DNA of 64,000 bases from Ypsolopha sequella (GCA_934047225.1 CAKOHE010000111.1:1-64000); one strand, 5' to 3'; counted from the first letter of the stretch, positions 10,862 to 22,598 are shown. Made by a program: numbers and translations. Notes: generated by a model from the sequence alone, not told the origin.

Positions 10862-11587
10862 CATAAAACAAAGGCATCTGAACCACCTGTATCACTTCGT
10901 CTAAAAGTTCACACATGCAACAGACATAACTCCTTGCGTGATAACTGTCCTTGTGTACAAATTGATAGGACTTATTCCATAAAATATCTTGGGGTTGTGA
11001 TTGATGAGAGGCTGTCATTCCATGACCACATTGTTTCTCTCTCCGGTCGAGTACGAAGGATTGTCCATGTGATGAAGCTACTCCGAAACGGGGCCCATGT
11101 GGATGTTTTGATGTTGGTCTATCAATCACTGTGCCAATCAATCCTTGCATACTGTGTCTCGGCGTGGGGAAGTGCCTGCAAATCTTCTATGATTATTATA
11201 GAAAGAGCCCAAAGAGCTGTACTCAAAGTGATGTTGCGAAAACCGTTTCGATACCCTACTAAAGACCTGTATGCTGACTCTAAAGTACTAACTGTTCGAC
11301 AACTCTACATCCAAAGAATAGGCCTTATCCAACATAGACTTACTATTAGTAGCCCCGAATATAAACTCTTACTGTCTAGACGAGTATTCTTGGTCAAAGG
11401 CCCAAAAGTGAAAACCGAATTTGCCAAGCGTTTTAAATCTTACGCTTTTCCAAATATTTATAAAATAATTTTAAGGCATTGCAGAATTCAGCATTGTTCC
11501 ATTTTGGAAGCTAAAATAAAAATCAAACAATGGCTCCATACTCTAGATTACGATCAAACTGAATCTTTGCTGGTGACTCCAATATAA
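10862..11587 (+). pseudogene. Non-LTR retrotransposon ORF2, reverse transcriptase C-terminal part
   Basis: The frame is open from about 10,862 to the stop at 11,585-11,587. IKYLGVVIDERLSFHDHI is the motif after the RT palm, and the thumb segment LVYQSLCQSILAYCVSAWG and a 'RAQRAVLKVML' helix follow. The catalytic YxDD motif lies upstream and is missing. The 3' part has no stop or frameshift, so the insertion may be fairly recent. No RNase H or zinc finger is visible. Confidence 0.75.
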
Positions 11588-12037
11588 ATTATAATGAAGT
11601 ATTTTATTCCTACACATATTTATGCAAATATGAATATCATGTGTATAACTTGTATGTTATATAATTATTATAGTATGTATTTACCTATAGTATAAATATA
11701 AATAAATATATGTATGAATATATACCGATACTGTCCATGCAAGCCTATCTTTATCTACTTCTACTAGTTTAATTGCAATTTTGTCTCAACTTTAATTTTA
11801 ATTTGTCTCTCTTTTTTTTTTTTTGTTATTTTAGTTATAGTTAAATCTGTTCATATTTTTGTAGTTTTTGTTTATTTTAAGTCTAGTAGCCTGTAAAATT
11901 ATTAAATGTGATTTATTTTAAGTTTCATCTGGGTTCCCGCGTAACAGAATTACCTAGTGTGGGACCCGCTGGTAATTGTCAGTTTGTGATTATTGTAATT
12001 TTTTTTTTGCTAAATATACATTTCGTAAAAAAAAACT
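10862..12037 (+). mobile_element. 5'-truncated LINE (RT C-terminus, 3' UTR and A-rich tail)
   Basis: The element begins inside the reverse transcriptase frame, continues through a 3' UTR of about 450 bp and ends in an A-rich tail at about 12,029-12,037. A minisatellite abuts the tail. Loss of the 5' part is typical of abortive target-primed reverse transcription. The clade is not resolved (Jockey or CR1-like are candidates). Confidence 0.7.
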
Positions 12038-12412
12038 TACACACACAAAGCTGTTTCAGCGTGAAGAAGTAACAAACATACTAACTTACACACAAAGCTG
12101 TTTCAGCGTGAAGAAGTAACAAACATACTAACTTACACACAAAGCTGTTTCAGCGTGAAGAAGTAACAAACATACTAACTTACATACATACACAAAACTG
12201 TTTCGGCGTGCAGAAGTAACAAACATACTAACTTACACGCACACACACAAAGCTGTTTCAGCGTGCAGAAGTAACAAACATACTAACTTACACGCACACA
12301 CACAAAGCTATTTCAGCGTGCAGAAGTAACAAACATACTAACTTACACGCACACACACAAAGCTGTTTCAGCGTGCAGAAGTAACAAACATATTAACTCA
12401 CACACACAAACT
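12038..12412. repeat. Minisatellite, ~47-55 bp unit x 7
   Basis: GCTGTTTCAGCGTG (or a near match) recurs at about 12,051, 12,097, 12,144, 12,197, 12,252, 12,307 and 12,362, joined by AAGTAACAAACATACTAAC. Unit length varies because the CACACA stretch expands from about 47 to 55 bp. The array starts directly at the tail of the upstream LINE. Confidence 0.85.
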
Positions 12413-12682
12413 TTCGCATTTTTAAAGTTTGTGGAATTAATGGGATTACAACGTTAGGAGAAAAAAAATCGTCCGACGATGTCAAAAAATAGACGCTATT
12501 ATTTAGACGAGCTTATTTATTTATCACATTATCAAATTATATATACATTTATATTATTTCACATCACTTAAACCAACAATGTTTGTGTGTGATGGATGGG
12601 TCATGAATTTCGGTGTTGATAGCTTATTAGCTGACTTGCCCGCAACAAATGTTATAAGCTGACTGACTGACTAACTTGACTG
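12413..12682. other. Non-coding stretch
   Basis: AT-rich, nothing recognised. Confidence 0.4.
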
Positions 12683-13290
12683 CCGGTGTACCAGTGCGCG
12701 CCAATATTTTAGTCGCCTCTGAAGATAGACGCAAGAGGCGACGCAATAGCCGTTTAACGGTGTCAGGGGGACGTTACAGGAGCGAGGGCGCGGAGCACAC
12801 CCGCCTGCGTGCCGCACCACACCCCCCGCTCGCCATTTAGCAGGTGTCAACACTATGCGTTTGTGTTAGTGCTACGTCCGTACACTACACATGCGCGCGT
12901 TGCATGAAAAGTACGTTCGTGGAAAAAATTCTATGATTCGTTAAGTTAATCGTTGAATCTGTATGTGTTGCCTTTATTTGTTGTTTTGTTGATTTAGTTT
13001 GTTAAAGTTTATTGTTGTTGTTATGCCTCGCGGTCGTTATAACGTTTTAAGGCGACAATGTAGGAAAATGGTGTTTATATTAATTTGTTTTATTTAAACA
13101 GTTAAGATTGCACTAAAATAATAAATATATATTAAATAGCTAGGTACAACAAGTACACCTTCCCACTTATAGTAAACATTTAATAATCAACCGTTCATAT
13201 TATTGTTTCGTTGACTGTACCTGCGCAAGCTTGCACTAGTAACTCAATCAGAGGCGACTAAAAGATTGGCGCGCACTATACTGGTACTGG
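12683..13290. mobile_element. Non-autonomous DNA element with ~43-bp imperfect terminal inverted repeats
   Basis: The left end (CCGGTGTACCAGTGCGCGCC...TTTTAGTCGCCTCTGA) is mirrored by the right end (TCAGAGGCGACTAAAAG...GGCGCGCACTATACTGG). The flanks ACTTGACT and CTTTGACT are similar and could be a decayed 8-bp target duplication, but GTAC at the CAG/CTG ends is an alternative. The interior holds a GC-rich stretch with no convincing ORF. The superfamily is uncertain; hAT is possible. Confidence 0.55.
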
Positions 13291-13329
13291 CTTTGACTAT
13301 TTGGTATATCGTGAAAAAGTTAGTTCTGT

Positions 13330-14700
13330 CTGGGTAGATGTCAGACAAACCTCCTATCTGCCCGAGGTCGCCTTAGGGACCCATGTTCTGGGTAGATGTC
13401 AGACAAACCTCCTATCTGCCCGAGGTCGCCTTAGGGACCCATGTTCTGGGTAGATGTCAGACAAACCTCCTATCTGCCCGAGGTCGCCTTAGGGACCCAT
13501 GTTCTGGGTAGATGTCAGACAAACCTCCTATCTGCCCGAGGTCGCCTTAGGGACCCATGTTCTGGGTAGATGTCAGACAAACCTCCTATCTGCCCGAGGT
13601 CGCCTTAGGGACCCATGTTCTGGGTAGATGTCAGACAAACCTCCTATCTGCCCGAGGTCGCCTTAGGGACCCATGTTCTGGGTAGATGTCAGACAAACCT
13701 CCTATCTGCCCGAGGTCGCCTTAGGGACCCATGTTCTGGGTAGATGTCAGACAAACCTCCTATCTGCCCGAGGTCGCCTTAGGGACCCATGTTCTGGGTA
13801 GATGTCAGACAAACCTCCTATCTGCCCGAGGTCGCCTTAGGGACCCATGTTCTGGGTAGATGTCAGACAAACCTCCTATCTGCCCGAGGTCGCCTTAGGG
13901 ACCCATGTTCTGGGTAGATGTCAGACAAACCTCCTATCTGCCCGAGGTCGCCTTAGGGACCCATGTTCTGGGTAGATGTCAGACAAACCTCCTATCTGCC
14001 CGAGGTCGCCTTAGGGACCCATGTTCTGGGTAGATGTCAGACAAACCTCCTATCTGCCCGAGGTCGCCTTAGGGACCCATGTTCTGGGTAGATGTCAGAC
14101 AAACCTCCTATCTGCCCGAGGTCGCCTTAGGGACCCATGTTCTGGGTAGATGTCAGACAAACCTCCTATCTGCCCGAGGTCGCCTTAGGGACCCATGTTC
14201 TGGGTAGATGTCAGACAAACCTCCTATCTGCCCGAGGTCGCCTTAGGGACCCATGTTCTGGGTAGATGTCAGACAAACCTCCTATCTGCCCGAGGTCGCC
14301 TTAGGGACCCATGTTCTGGGTAGATGTCAGACAAACCTCCTATCTGCCCGAGGTCGCCTTAGGGACCCATGTTCTGGGTAGATGTCAGACAAACCTCCTA
14401 TCTGCCCGAGGTCGCCTTAGGGACCCATGTTCTGGGTAGATGTCAGACAAACCTCCTATCTGCCCGAGGTCGCCTTAGGGACCCATGTTCTGGGTAGATG
14501 TCAGACAAACCTCCTATCTGCCCGAGGTCGCCTTAGGGACCCATGTTCTGGGTAGATGTCAGACAAACCTCCTATCTGCCCGAGGTCGCCTTAGGGACCC
14601 ATGTTCTGGGTAGATGTCAGACAAACCTCCTATCTGCCCAAGGTCGTCCCAGGGACCCATGTTCTCAGACAAACCTCGTGAGGTCGCCCCAGGGACCCAT
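13330..14700. repeat. 58-bp minisatellite, 23 near-identical units
   Basis: CTGGGTAGATGTCAGACAAA recurs every 58 bp from 13,330 to 14,606 (22 exact steps). Units look identical until the last ones. After about 14,638 they degenerate (CCCAAGGTCGTCCCAGGG) and one shortened unit follows at 14,664-14,700. The homogeneity points to recent expansion. The array ends 37 bp before a splice acceptor at 14,736-14,737, so it probably lies in an intron. Confidence 0.95.
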
Positions 14701-14737
14701 GAGAGTGACATTATTAACAGTAGGCTGCTTTTTTCAG

Positions 14738-14865
14738 AACAAGAAGTGCCAAGAAACATAGATGTGACGTTCTCGTCGAGTGATGTCGGACAGTATGAAA
14801 TGCCGATTATCTTCTTCTTCCACAAGAGTGCCACGAGCGAGAATCTAGTCATCATCAGAGAGATG
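14738..14865 (+). CDS. Putative exon of an unidentified host gene (exon A)
   Basis: The polypyrimidine acceptor CTTTTTTCAG precedes the exon, and AGATG/GTAACT is a plausible donor. The roughly 42 encoded residues have a beta-strand pattern (IDVTFSSSDVGQYEMPIIFF, then a Ser/Asn/Leu stretch ending IIREM) resembling one sheet of an Ig-like or similar beta-sandwich extracellular domain. The start phase is 1 and the end phase is 0. Exon B starts in phase 1, so A cannot splice directly to B; either another exon lies between, or A reads on to the stop about 24 bases later. I do not recognise the protein. Confidence 0.4.
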
Positions 14866-15702
14866 GTAACTAAACTTCTTGCTTGCTAACCCATTTACTA
14901 CGTATCGATAAATACACTACAGCAAAGAACATTTACACAGACTCTAAATTGTTAATAAAATTCCGAGAAACTGGAAAGATCTCGGAATAAATATATTTAA
15001 AAATAATCTTCTTCCTGGAAAACACTGTGAAAGACTTCATTAATGACACATCAATCTAGTTTTAAATTGTGACACAGATATTTGTTAGTATCATTAATGA
15101 ACATTAACGTTGCGCTACTTAATGATCTGAGTGAATATAATAGCAAACCTAATAAGTGTAGCCTCGGTCAAAAACCTAGCATCGGCGACCGAAAATAGTT
15201 CCCACCTAGCATAGTCTTTTCTAACATAAATGGGAAGATGTGCACAAGTTGAATAAAAAAGTGTTTTATTCGGTTTCTTTGATAAAATGCCAAGTCCTAT
15301 TGAAATTAGCTATTTTAAGATACTTGATTGTTAACTACTCCTTAAATCTTTTGAAGATTTACTTATGACTTGTGTGGAAAAATTAGATAGACAAAATTTT
15401 TTCAAAGCCCCGAAAATTCGGAGTAGCTGTTAAAAAAAATGTTATCCCTTTACACTAGCAGTAAATAAATATGCTTTTCTTCTTTTGTGTTCCCATTGCT
15501 CTTTCGATTGCTCGGTGCTAGATCTAAGTGTTTTTCAGGTTCCTAGATCTGCCATTTTATCGATTACCGTTTCCTCTGATTTTTATCATAATTCCATTTT
15601 AAATATTTTAACAGTCGTGGAAATTTTTGCTTTTTAAACCTGTAAATTTATCTTATAAGTATTTGCAATTGCCGTGAAAGTATATATATTTCTACATAAA
15701 TT
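14866..15702. other. Non-coding stretch, probable intron
   Basis: AT-rich with no ORF of note. It lies between exon A and LINE remnants. Confidence 0.35.
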
Positions 15703-15831
15703 AAATAAACCTTTAATTTAGTTCATGTACATTTATTATTTTATTACATATATTTTTATAAGATTAAGTTTGACTTGTAAAAAGTGTACTATATATAGCT
15801 ACTTTGCAAAATAAACTATTTGAATTTTGAA
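15703..15831 (+). repeat. LINE 3'-end repeat, copy 1 (partner at 19,648-19,780)
   Basis: AATAAACCTTTAATTTAGTT through AATAAACTATTTGAATTTTG is shared with 19,648-19,780 at about 90% by eye. The second copy ends a degenerate LINE (17,525-19,780), so this copy is probably the isolated 3' end of the same family. It contains AATAAA and ends in a TTTGAA-type tail. Confidence 0.6.
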
Positions 15832-16039
15832 GTCAAAATTGCTTTAGCTCCAAGTATAACCTCTCAAAGGGCTTTTCAACATGTCTACCATCAATGCAAA
15901 TTTTCCTTACAAATCCTGGTAACATTTACATACAATCAGATTTCACGGGAATTCCCAAACAATAAACGATTTTGTTAACCAAGTGGGAACAGGGAGACAA
16001 AAAGTTAGGTCTACTACAATTGTAAACCTTGCAGAAGCT

Positions 16040-16822
16040 TCAACTTCCGCTGATATTACAATTGAAAAAGGCTACGTATTTGATTTTGAAATTTAGGTAC
16101 ATAACTCCCTCATTTTCTAATAATACATTCATATTTGTTTTTAATTCTTTCAACTCCTTCAGTGTAGAAATCCCCATTAGCTGAATTTCATTTATAGCCT
16201 TCGCTTGATTATCTAGGCGATTATTTATTTCCAAACGCCACTCTTTCAATTCTACTAACATAATAGATTTGGAATTTAGGATTGCTATGTCAGATGTCAC
16301 CGAACGAGAATCATGTTGTGTGTTGGTATTTTTGTCACCCTGGGAAACCTGTAACTGTGTCGATGAGTCTTGAACAGTTGTATTTGTGTCCAAGCGCTTA
16401 AATTTTGCGCAAACACATCCCGGGCATACCCACTGACGCTTTTCTTCCACCGTTAATGCACTAAAGGTTTCATTTTTCAATCCAAGGCGCTTAAAGTCGT
16501 ATGACTTTTTGCATGATTTATTTGAACACTGCATTATCAGTTCATTAGATACCTTTTCACCACAAGCCTGGCAGCACTTTTTAGCAACATCCAATTGTCG
16601 CTGATTCCGTCGGACAGGAGTATCATCCGATCTGAAACTACGTAACGTGACGTTGCTACAATAGGGACAACGCCAGCCACTCTGTAGTTCTAGGAGATGT
16701 CCCATATACCTAGTATGCTGTTGTAATATTCCTGCAGTTGTGATGATATTTTTTTGCAACCGACACATCTCAGTAGTTCGTTGTTGCCTACTGGTTGTTT
16801 ACACTCTTCGCAGCCCATTTCT
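16040..16822 (-). pseudogene. Retrotransposon gag-like ORF1 with PHD-type cysteine fingers
   Basis: Read on the minus strand, an upstream start near 16,819 gives MGCEECKQPVGNNELLRCVG, then a frameshift enters the long 242-codon frame starting at 16,768. That frame has a Cys array of PHD type (CCQACGEKV...MQCSNKSC...WVCPGC, about residues 65-120), a Thr/Ser/Gln linker, and a heptad-like segment (WRLEINNRLDNQAKAINEIQ) suggesting a coiled coil. This layout matches ORF1 of some CR1/Jockey-type LINEs. The duplicated first finger and the frameshift mark it as broken. It faces the RT remnant at 17,525 on the other strand, so they are separate insertions or rearranged. Confidence 0.6.
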
Positions 16823-17055
16823 ATATATATATATATATTACCGAAAAAATTACTTTATTTTATTAATTAATTTACAAACTAATTTAAGATTGCTGGTGTC
16901 AAAACGTCTCCCTGATGATTTTACTTATTTCCGGGCTTTTCTTTGTTATTTTATTATAATTTAATATTTAGTCAAAAATTTCTTGTTTATCTGGTGACGC
17001 TGTCAAACGTCAAAATAAATTAATAAAAAAATAAAATGAATAAATAAAAAAAATT

Positions 17056-17345
17056 AATTGACATAACAGTTTACATGAATTGACATAACAGTTTATATGA
17101 ATTGACATAACAGTTTATATGAATTGACATAACAGTTTATATGAATTGACATAACCGTTTATATGAATTGACATAACAGTTTATATGAATTGACATAACA
17201 GTTTATATGAATTGACATAACAGTTTATATGAATTGACATAACAGTTTATATGAATTGACATAACAGTTTATATGAATTGACATAACAGTTTATATGAAT
17301 TGACGTAACAGTTTATATGAATTTTGACATAACAATTTATATGAG
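17056..17345. repeat. 22-bp minisatellite, ~13 units
   Basis: GACATAACAGTTTATATGAA plus two bases repeats about 13 times with few changes (ACCG for ACAG at 17,152, ACGTAACAG near 17,303, a longer last unit). The array sits between a gag remnant and an RT remnant. Confidence 0.9.
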
Positions 17346-17524
17346 TTGTAGTGCAATAAAGTGGTAAGTGGCTAAGGTGCATGGCATGCGCCCAAATTAA
17401 ATCACCGTTTTTAATATTGCAAGTATTTTCAAAGCTATTAAAATTAAAGCTATTAATATGGAACATCATAAATACTGAAACTGGGAAAAGTAAGAAACGT
17501 GATAACGAACTTAAGTTAAGTAGT

Positions 17525-19060
17525 TATTAACAATGAAGTCGTTACAGGAGATAAAGAAGTAGCGAATGCCTTTGAACAATTCTTTACTGAAATTCCTTCC
17601 TTAACAACTAAAGACAATTCAAGCCCTGGGCTTGCGAAGAGTCTTTTAATAGATCACGTACCTCAGTGTCTTTCTGTATTTGCTTTTGAACATATTAATT
17701 CATTAACTGTAATGAAAGCATTTAAATCACTTAACTTGAAAAAACCGAGGACTTATGGGGCCTATCTGTGAAAGTTATAAGTTCTGTTATTGATTTAATA
17801 GCTCCTTATTTGGCATTAATTTTTAATAAATGTGTAGATGATAGTATATTTCCTGACTTAATGAAGTTTAGTAAATTGATTCCTCTTTTTAAATTAGGTG
17901 ACAACGGGGGCCCTTCAAACTATAGACCTGTGTCAGTTTTACCGGTATTGAGTAAGGTTTTTGAAAAAATAGTTTTTAATCAATTGTTATTTCATTTTAA
18001 TTTAAATAAGTTGCTGCACTGTGAACAATATGGATTCACTAGAGGAAGGTCAACCACAGATGCAGGAGTTGCTTTAGTTAAGCACATTTTTGATGCTTGG
18101 GAAGAAAAACAAGATGCATTTGGTGTATTTTGTGACCTCTCCAAAGCCTTTGATTGCGTTAATCATGAAACCATATCTTATATATATCTTATCATATCTT
18201 AATGATCGTATTCAAATAGTAGACTTAACGGGGTAAAATCATGTGGAGCATTACTTAAAATGCGTGTCCCGCAGGGTTCCATATTAGGGCCCTTGCTGTT
18301 TTTAATTTACATAAATGACCTTCCTTATTTAGTTAAAGACTTAACGTATTATTCGCAGACGACACGTCACTTATTTTTAAAGTTAATAGACGTAAAGATA
18401 TCCTTGACGACGCGGAGACAACTTTATCACTGGTGCTTGATTGGTTTACTGTAAATAATTTAGTTTGAAACGCAAAAAGACAAAAAGTATAAAATTCAAG
18501 TGGATGGTAATTTGCTTTTGCAGGGGTCCAAGCTGGAGTTAGTTAACGAAACTAAGTTTTTAGGTATTACGGTAGACTCTCGTCTTCAGTGGGGTCCCTA
18601 CATAGAAGCCCTATGTAGTAGACTTAGTTCGGCCGCATACGCTGTTAGACGCATAAGACAAATTACTGATGTAGATACTGCTAGACTAGTCTATTTTAGT
18701 TAATTTCACAGCATTATGTCATACGGCATGCTGTTATGGGGTAGAGCCGCGGATACAGACGCAGTCTTTGTTTTGCAGAAGAGAGCAATTCGGGCTATTT
18801 ATAATATGAGGCACCGGGATTCATTAAGAGAAAAGTTCAAAGAAATTAATATATTAACGGTTCCTTGTGAATATATTTACCAAGTCCTTAGATATGTCAG
18901 AAAAAATGTTGAGTCTTTCCCAAGGCTTAGTGAGCAACATTGTAAGGAAACCAGAAATAAGCATAAACTGGCTTTTCCAAAAATCAGACTCGCTAAGGTG
19001 AGTACCTCCTTCGTAGGAGGTTCTTACTTTGTCAGAGAATAAGTTTAAACTGTATATTAA
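17525..19060 (+). pseudogene. Degenerate LINE ORF2 reverse transcriptase
   Basis: The frame is broken by several stops and shifts, but RT motifs appear in order: YRPVSVLPVLSKVFEKI (about 17,930), QYGFTRGRST (18,030), FCDLSKAFDCVNH (18,130, motif A Asp), a PQGSILGPLLF block (18,270), and a shifted FADDTSLIF (about 18,353, catalytic Asp pair). KFLGITVDSRL (18,557) and a thumb region (YGMLLWGRAADT, 18,720) follow. The endonuclease half is absent. The architecture suggests the Jockey/CR1 group. The 3' UTR probably runs to 19,780. Confidence 0.75.
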
Positions 19061-19647
19061 GCAGGGCCTATTGAAAAAGGCATATTTAGATGATGGTGAA
19101 GCAGGGTGTTACAGTGATAATGATAGTAAGTTATAATTTAATTTAATAGTATAATTTCCTAACTTATGATTCCTCTAAGGTGTAAACATTAATTGATTAT
19201 TACAGACTGTAAAAGGAAAAAGACTATATGAGACAGGTAGACAAATATGTTTTTCTTTTTTTCATTTACCTGAATTCCTGCTGTCTTGTATTTTCTTATC
19301 CCTTGGTTAAAGTAGATATAAGTCATATATTGTATAGTATAAGTTTTATGTTGAAAAAAAAAAAGACATTGTCTTGCCAAGTTTCTTGCCCTTCTTCTTA
19401 GCAAGACTAATCAAATGGGCGGAAGTAGGCATGTATTTATATATGTAACCTATTGGTATGTAGTATATAGGATGGGATTTGGTTGGCCGCCTGGATTCGT
19501 GCTGGGGGCTGGGTTGGTGATCATTGAACCTTGTTCCTGGTCCCTGGCCGGGTCTCCGGTATGGGTTCGGGCGGCTGATTGGATTTTCTCTTGTATAATA
19601 TATATTTTACCTATCATTTTAATCGTAAATATATTGCTACATCAATG
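19061..19647. other. Probable 3' UTR of the degenerate LINE
   Basis: No ORF with content. The stretch links the RT remnant to the LINE 3'-end repeat. A 77-codon ORF at 19,415-19,648 is hydrophobic but unsupported. Confidence 0.35.
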
Positions 19648-19780
19648 AAATAAACCTTTAATTTAGTTCATGTACATTTATTATTTTATTACATATATTT
19701 TCTTTATTAGATTAAATTTGACGTGTAAAAAGTGTATATATCTATACCTTCTTTGCAAAATAAACTATTTGAATTTTGAA
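19648..19780 (+). repeat. LINE 3'-end repeat, copy 2
   Basis: Partner of 15,703-15,831 in the same orientation. It terminates with AATAAACTATTTGAATTTTG, followed by non-matching sequence, which marks the 3' end of the family. Confidence 0.6.
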
Positions 19781-19874
19781 AAACTTCCTTTTTGACTTCG
19801 ACTTCTAACTTACTCGTCCAGGAAGGCTTACTTACTGGTCTATGCAGTGATGTACAATAACTTTTTCTTTTCAG

Positions 19875-20189
19875 ACCGGCCAGATAATCCAACTATTACT
19901 GTAACCGATATGAAAGCGAACCAAGCCATGGATGAAACGGTCGAAGATATACTTCCGAGCACCATTACTATTGAAATTGTATATTACACTTATAAACCCA
20001 ATTATATCATCAAATTATGGGTTATGGGTAAAAAAAGAGAACCAATAGAAATTACACCTGAGGATACAGATGGAAAACAAAAATACTATTACGACATTGA
20101 TGACATCGCGACAAATGAAAAAGCAGAGTTCCGGGCGTTTATCGAAGCTTACGTTGGAACCAGTGATTTCATTTGGAGAATAAAATTTG
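19875..20189 (+). CDS. Putative exon of an unidentified host gene (exon B)
   Basis: A good acceptor (CTTTTTCTTTTCAG) precedes 315 bp (105 codons), and TTTG/GTAAGTG is a strong donor. Both ends are phase 1, so this is a symmetrical exon, the usual form of a shuffled extracellular domain. The product alternates hydrophobic and polar residues (NPTITVTDMKANQ, TITIEIVYYTYKPNYIIKLW) and is rich in Asp/Glu/Lys, as in a beta-sandwich. If the donor is not used, translation stops after two more codons (20,195-20,197). No family recognised. Exon A, 5 kb upstream, has similar composition. Confidence 0.45.
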
Positions 20190-20592
20190 GTAAGTGATGA
20201 TATACTGTTTTTAGTAGATTGATCCGGACCAAGTGTGATTTAATGGATTATTTCGTCACCTCCAACGAACAAGATCTTGATAACATTAATGACAAGGTCA
20301 ACTTTTATTTAATAAATTGGTTACCGACTGTTTACGCTACAAGCGTGATGTATCGCGCAGGCGTAGCTGATGACCTCGCTCCACGCTGCAGGCGCACCAT
20401 CCTATTTTAGCTAGAAGCCAGGATCCATTGCATTACGGAGCTTGTGGACATACGCTATTGAATGTAAATGAGAGGATTCTCTCCAGTTTTAAAATATTTA
20501 TATATACATTTTGTAGTGGAATGTATTAAAACTCTTGTGTTTTTCTTCGTTTATTTTTCTTGTAATGCTGAGTACTGAATGACAAAATGCTT
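20190..20592. other. Intron or 3' flank of exon B
   Basis: A 63-codon ORF (20,219-20,410) follows an AG near 20,214, but an intron of about 25 bp would be too short. It is left uncalled. Otherwise AT-rich. Confidence 0.3.
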
Positions 20593-20845
20593 TTTTTTTT
20601 TTTTTTTTTTTGCGGCCAAGCAAGGCACCCTCCGGAGGACACGGTGGGAGGGAGGTGGAGAATACTCATAGCATACCAACGTAACCGGTTACGTTGGTTA
20701 TGTGGGACTCACTGAGTGCCTACCCACTAACCTAATTTGGTTTGGCCCGTAAGGGTCTTAAAACCTTTATCGGAAGCGACCCCCTCTGGGGAAAGGGGGC
20801 GCTAAGACAAAATGCGGGTTAGGCCCGCCTTATATACTTGCCGTT
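20593..20845 (-). mobile_element. 5'-truncated LINE or SINE 3' end with poly(A), minus strand
   Basis: A 21-base poly(T) run at about 20,590 starts a GC-richer segment of about 240 bp. On the minus strand it holds a hairpin (AGCGCCCCCTTTCCCC...GGGGGTCGCTTCC), then GTAACCGGTTAC, and ends at a GCCGC/poly(A) junction. Copy boundaries and orientation are those of a retroposed 3' UTR. The family is not identified; the style resembles R1-clade 3' UTRs. Confidence 0.5.
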
Positions 20846-21964
20846 TTGCACACGGCACTAATCTTATACCTATTTTTGTTTAACATCGTCATAATTTATT
20901 TATTCTCATAGCTAGACATAATACATTATTTTTCCCTAATTCTATATGGTATTCGTAATCTATTTACATTTATTTATTTATTCTAAAAATATAATTCTAG
21001 TATAGAAACACAAAAAACGTTTTTTTTTTTATTTAAAGGACAATGGGCGAAAGTGGTCCAAGAGCCTCTGATGAGACTTGCGGTAAATGAAAGTACATAA
21101 CTGTCTTATGATTCTGGCAAAAAATTCTGTCCGGGGGTTCTTTTGTTATGGTCATGTTTGTCTTGACTACAAATAATGTGATTTTACGTTAAAACTGTGT
21201 TTACTTTGATACGGTCACATAATCTTTGCATCTTTCTGGATTACTCCCGTTTCTCCTAAAGAGATAGTTTCATTGAAAAGTGTCCGTATATGTACCGTAA
21301 AAAGTATTAGCAAGTGGACTTGACCGTAAGGGTCAAGTTAGTTCGTCTACAACTGCAAGAGGAATAAGTTTGTCTTTTAAACGATATATATACGGAACCT
21401 TTAGGACCCGAGTCCAATTCGCACTTGACCTGTATTTTATACAATGCAATACTAGAATGTTATTGTTTAATTTGCTGAAACATATTATCGCAAAACAAAA
21501 GATAGTAAAACAAGAAATCGCAGTCCAGATCGTGGCTCGGACAAATCTTAAATGTTTATGTACGACCAGTGAGCCTACGGGAATAACCCATATTTAATAG
21601 CAAAAATAACAACTTGTTAGATTCTCAAAAGTTGCGAATTATTTAATGTAGATGGCGTTGGTAGTTGTCTACATCGCGATATATATAGTATAGCATCTAG
21701 CTGAACTTACTCTTTATATTGTATTTAGATAGAACATTAATTTATAAGGTATATTTTTTTACTCATATTATCAAAGTATTTACTGCTTCATTGAATACTT
21801 ATCATCTATGAAGAGTATTCAGTATGTTAGAGTACATTAACATATTATAATTATAATGTTAATGTTTCCTATGAAAGTTTGAATATTCATGGTACCAAAA
21901 AATGTGGATGAATGAATGAGACGTGTAGATTAGGTATGTTATATGCAGTAAAGTTAAATCTTTT
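20846..21964. other. Non-coding stretch
   Basis: AT-rich. A 75-codon ORF at 21,370-21,597 has no recognisable domain. A TAGATGGCG motif lies near 21,649. No gene supported. Confidence 0.4.
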
Positions 21965-22401
21965 CTCACGGGGGGGTGTAATGTAACGTAAAAGTTACAT
22001 GATAACATTTAAAGTTATGTTTTATTTAATATTTAAAGTTAAATTTTATACACTTTCGTAAATTTTTGTAAATTCATTCTAAAACAATTAAAAAATATAT
22101 ACAGAAATTCAACCGAAAAACAGTTATTTTTATATAGAAAATCTTCTCCCACTGAGTCGCGTACTAAACAACTCCTGCGCATGCGCTGGGCTAGATGACG
22201 GACCGCACGTGGCCTTGCACGGCGGCTGAATGTCAGTTGACTCTCGACACGACAGTGACAGCACCTCGACCCCTTGTATCGAGTTGTTGTACTTGCTCGC
22301 TTTTCTTGAAGAGTTTTATGTATAAAGTCTGAGCATCGTCTTACTGCTCGTTCTCGCTCGTTTTACGTAGTAAATAACTGTGTAATAAAGTCCTGTATAC
22401 A
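21965..22401 (+). mobile_element. Probable LTR with upstream polypurine tract
   Basis: A purine tract (CACGGGGGGG, ending 21,976) is followed immediately by TGTAATGTAACG, the usual layout where a 3' LTR begins. About 400 bp later, AATAAAG (22,384) and TGTATACA (22,394-22,401) could be the poly(A) signal and a TG...CA end. The right border is uncertain; related-looking sequence continues to at least 22,598, and an alternative end is ...ACGTGACA near 23,370. No gag or pol is present, so it is a solo LTR or a fragment. Confidence 0.4.
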
Positions 22402-22598
22402 AAAATATAGTGAATTAGTGATATCCCAAACTGGGAACGCCGTTGGAGGTTCACCCTACGGTGAAACCCTGCTCTGCCCTGCTCGCCCCTTGTCAGCAAC
22501 AGAAAGTGGATTACCTGCCGCCGACACACCACAGCTTTGAGCCGCGGCGAGTCATCGACGAAGCATCGGCCCGAGGAGAGTGCGGTACTGAGGAAGAT

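Noticed and set aside
14559..14855. 98-codon minus-strand ORF across the minisatellite end
   Set aside because: It is antisense to the better-supported exon A, and its N-terminal part is low in domain signal.
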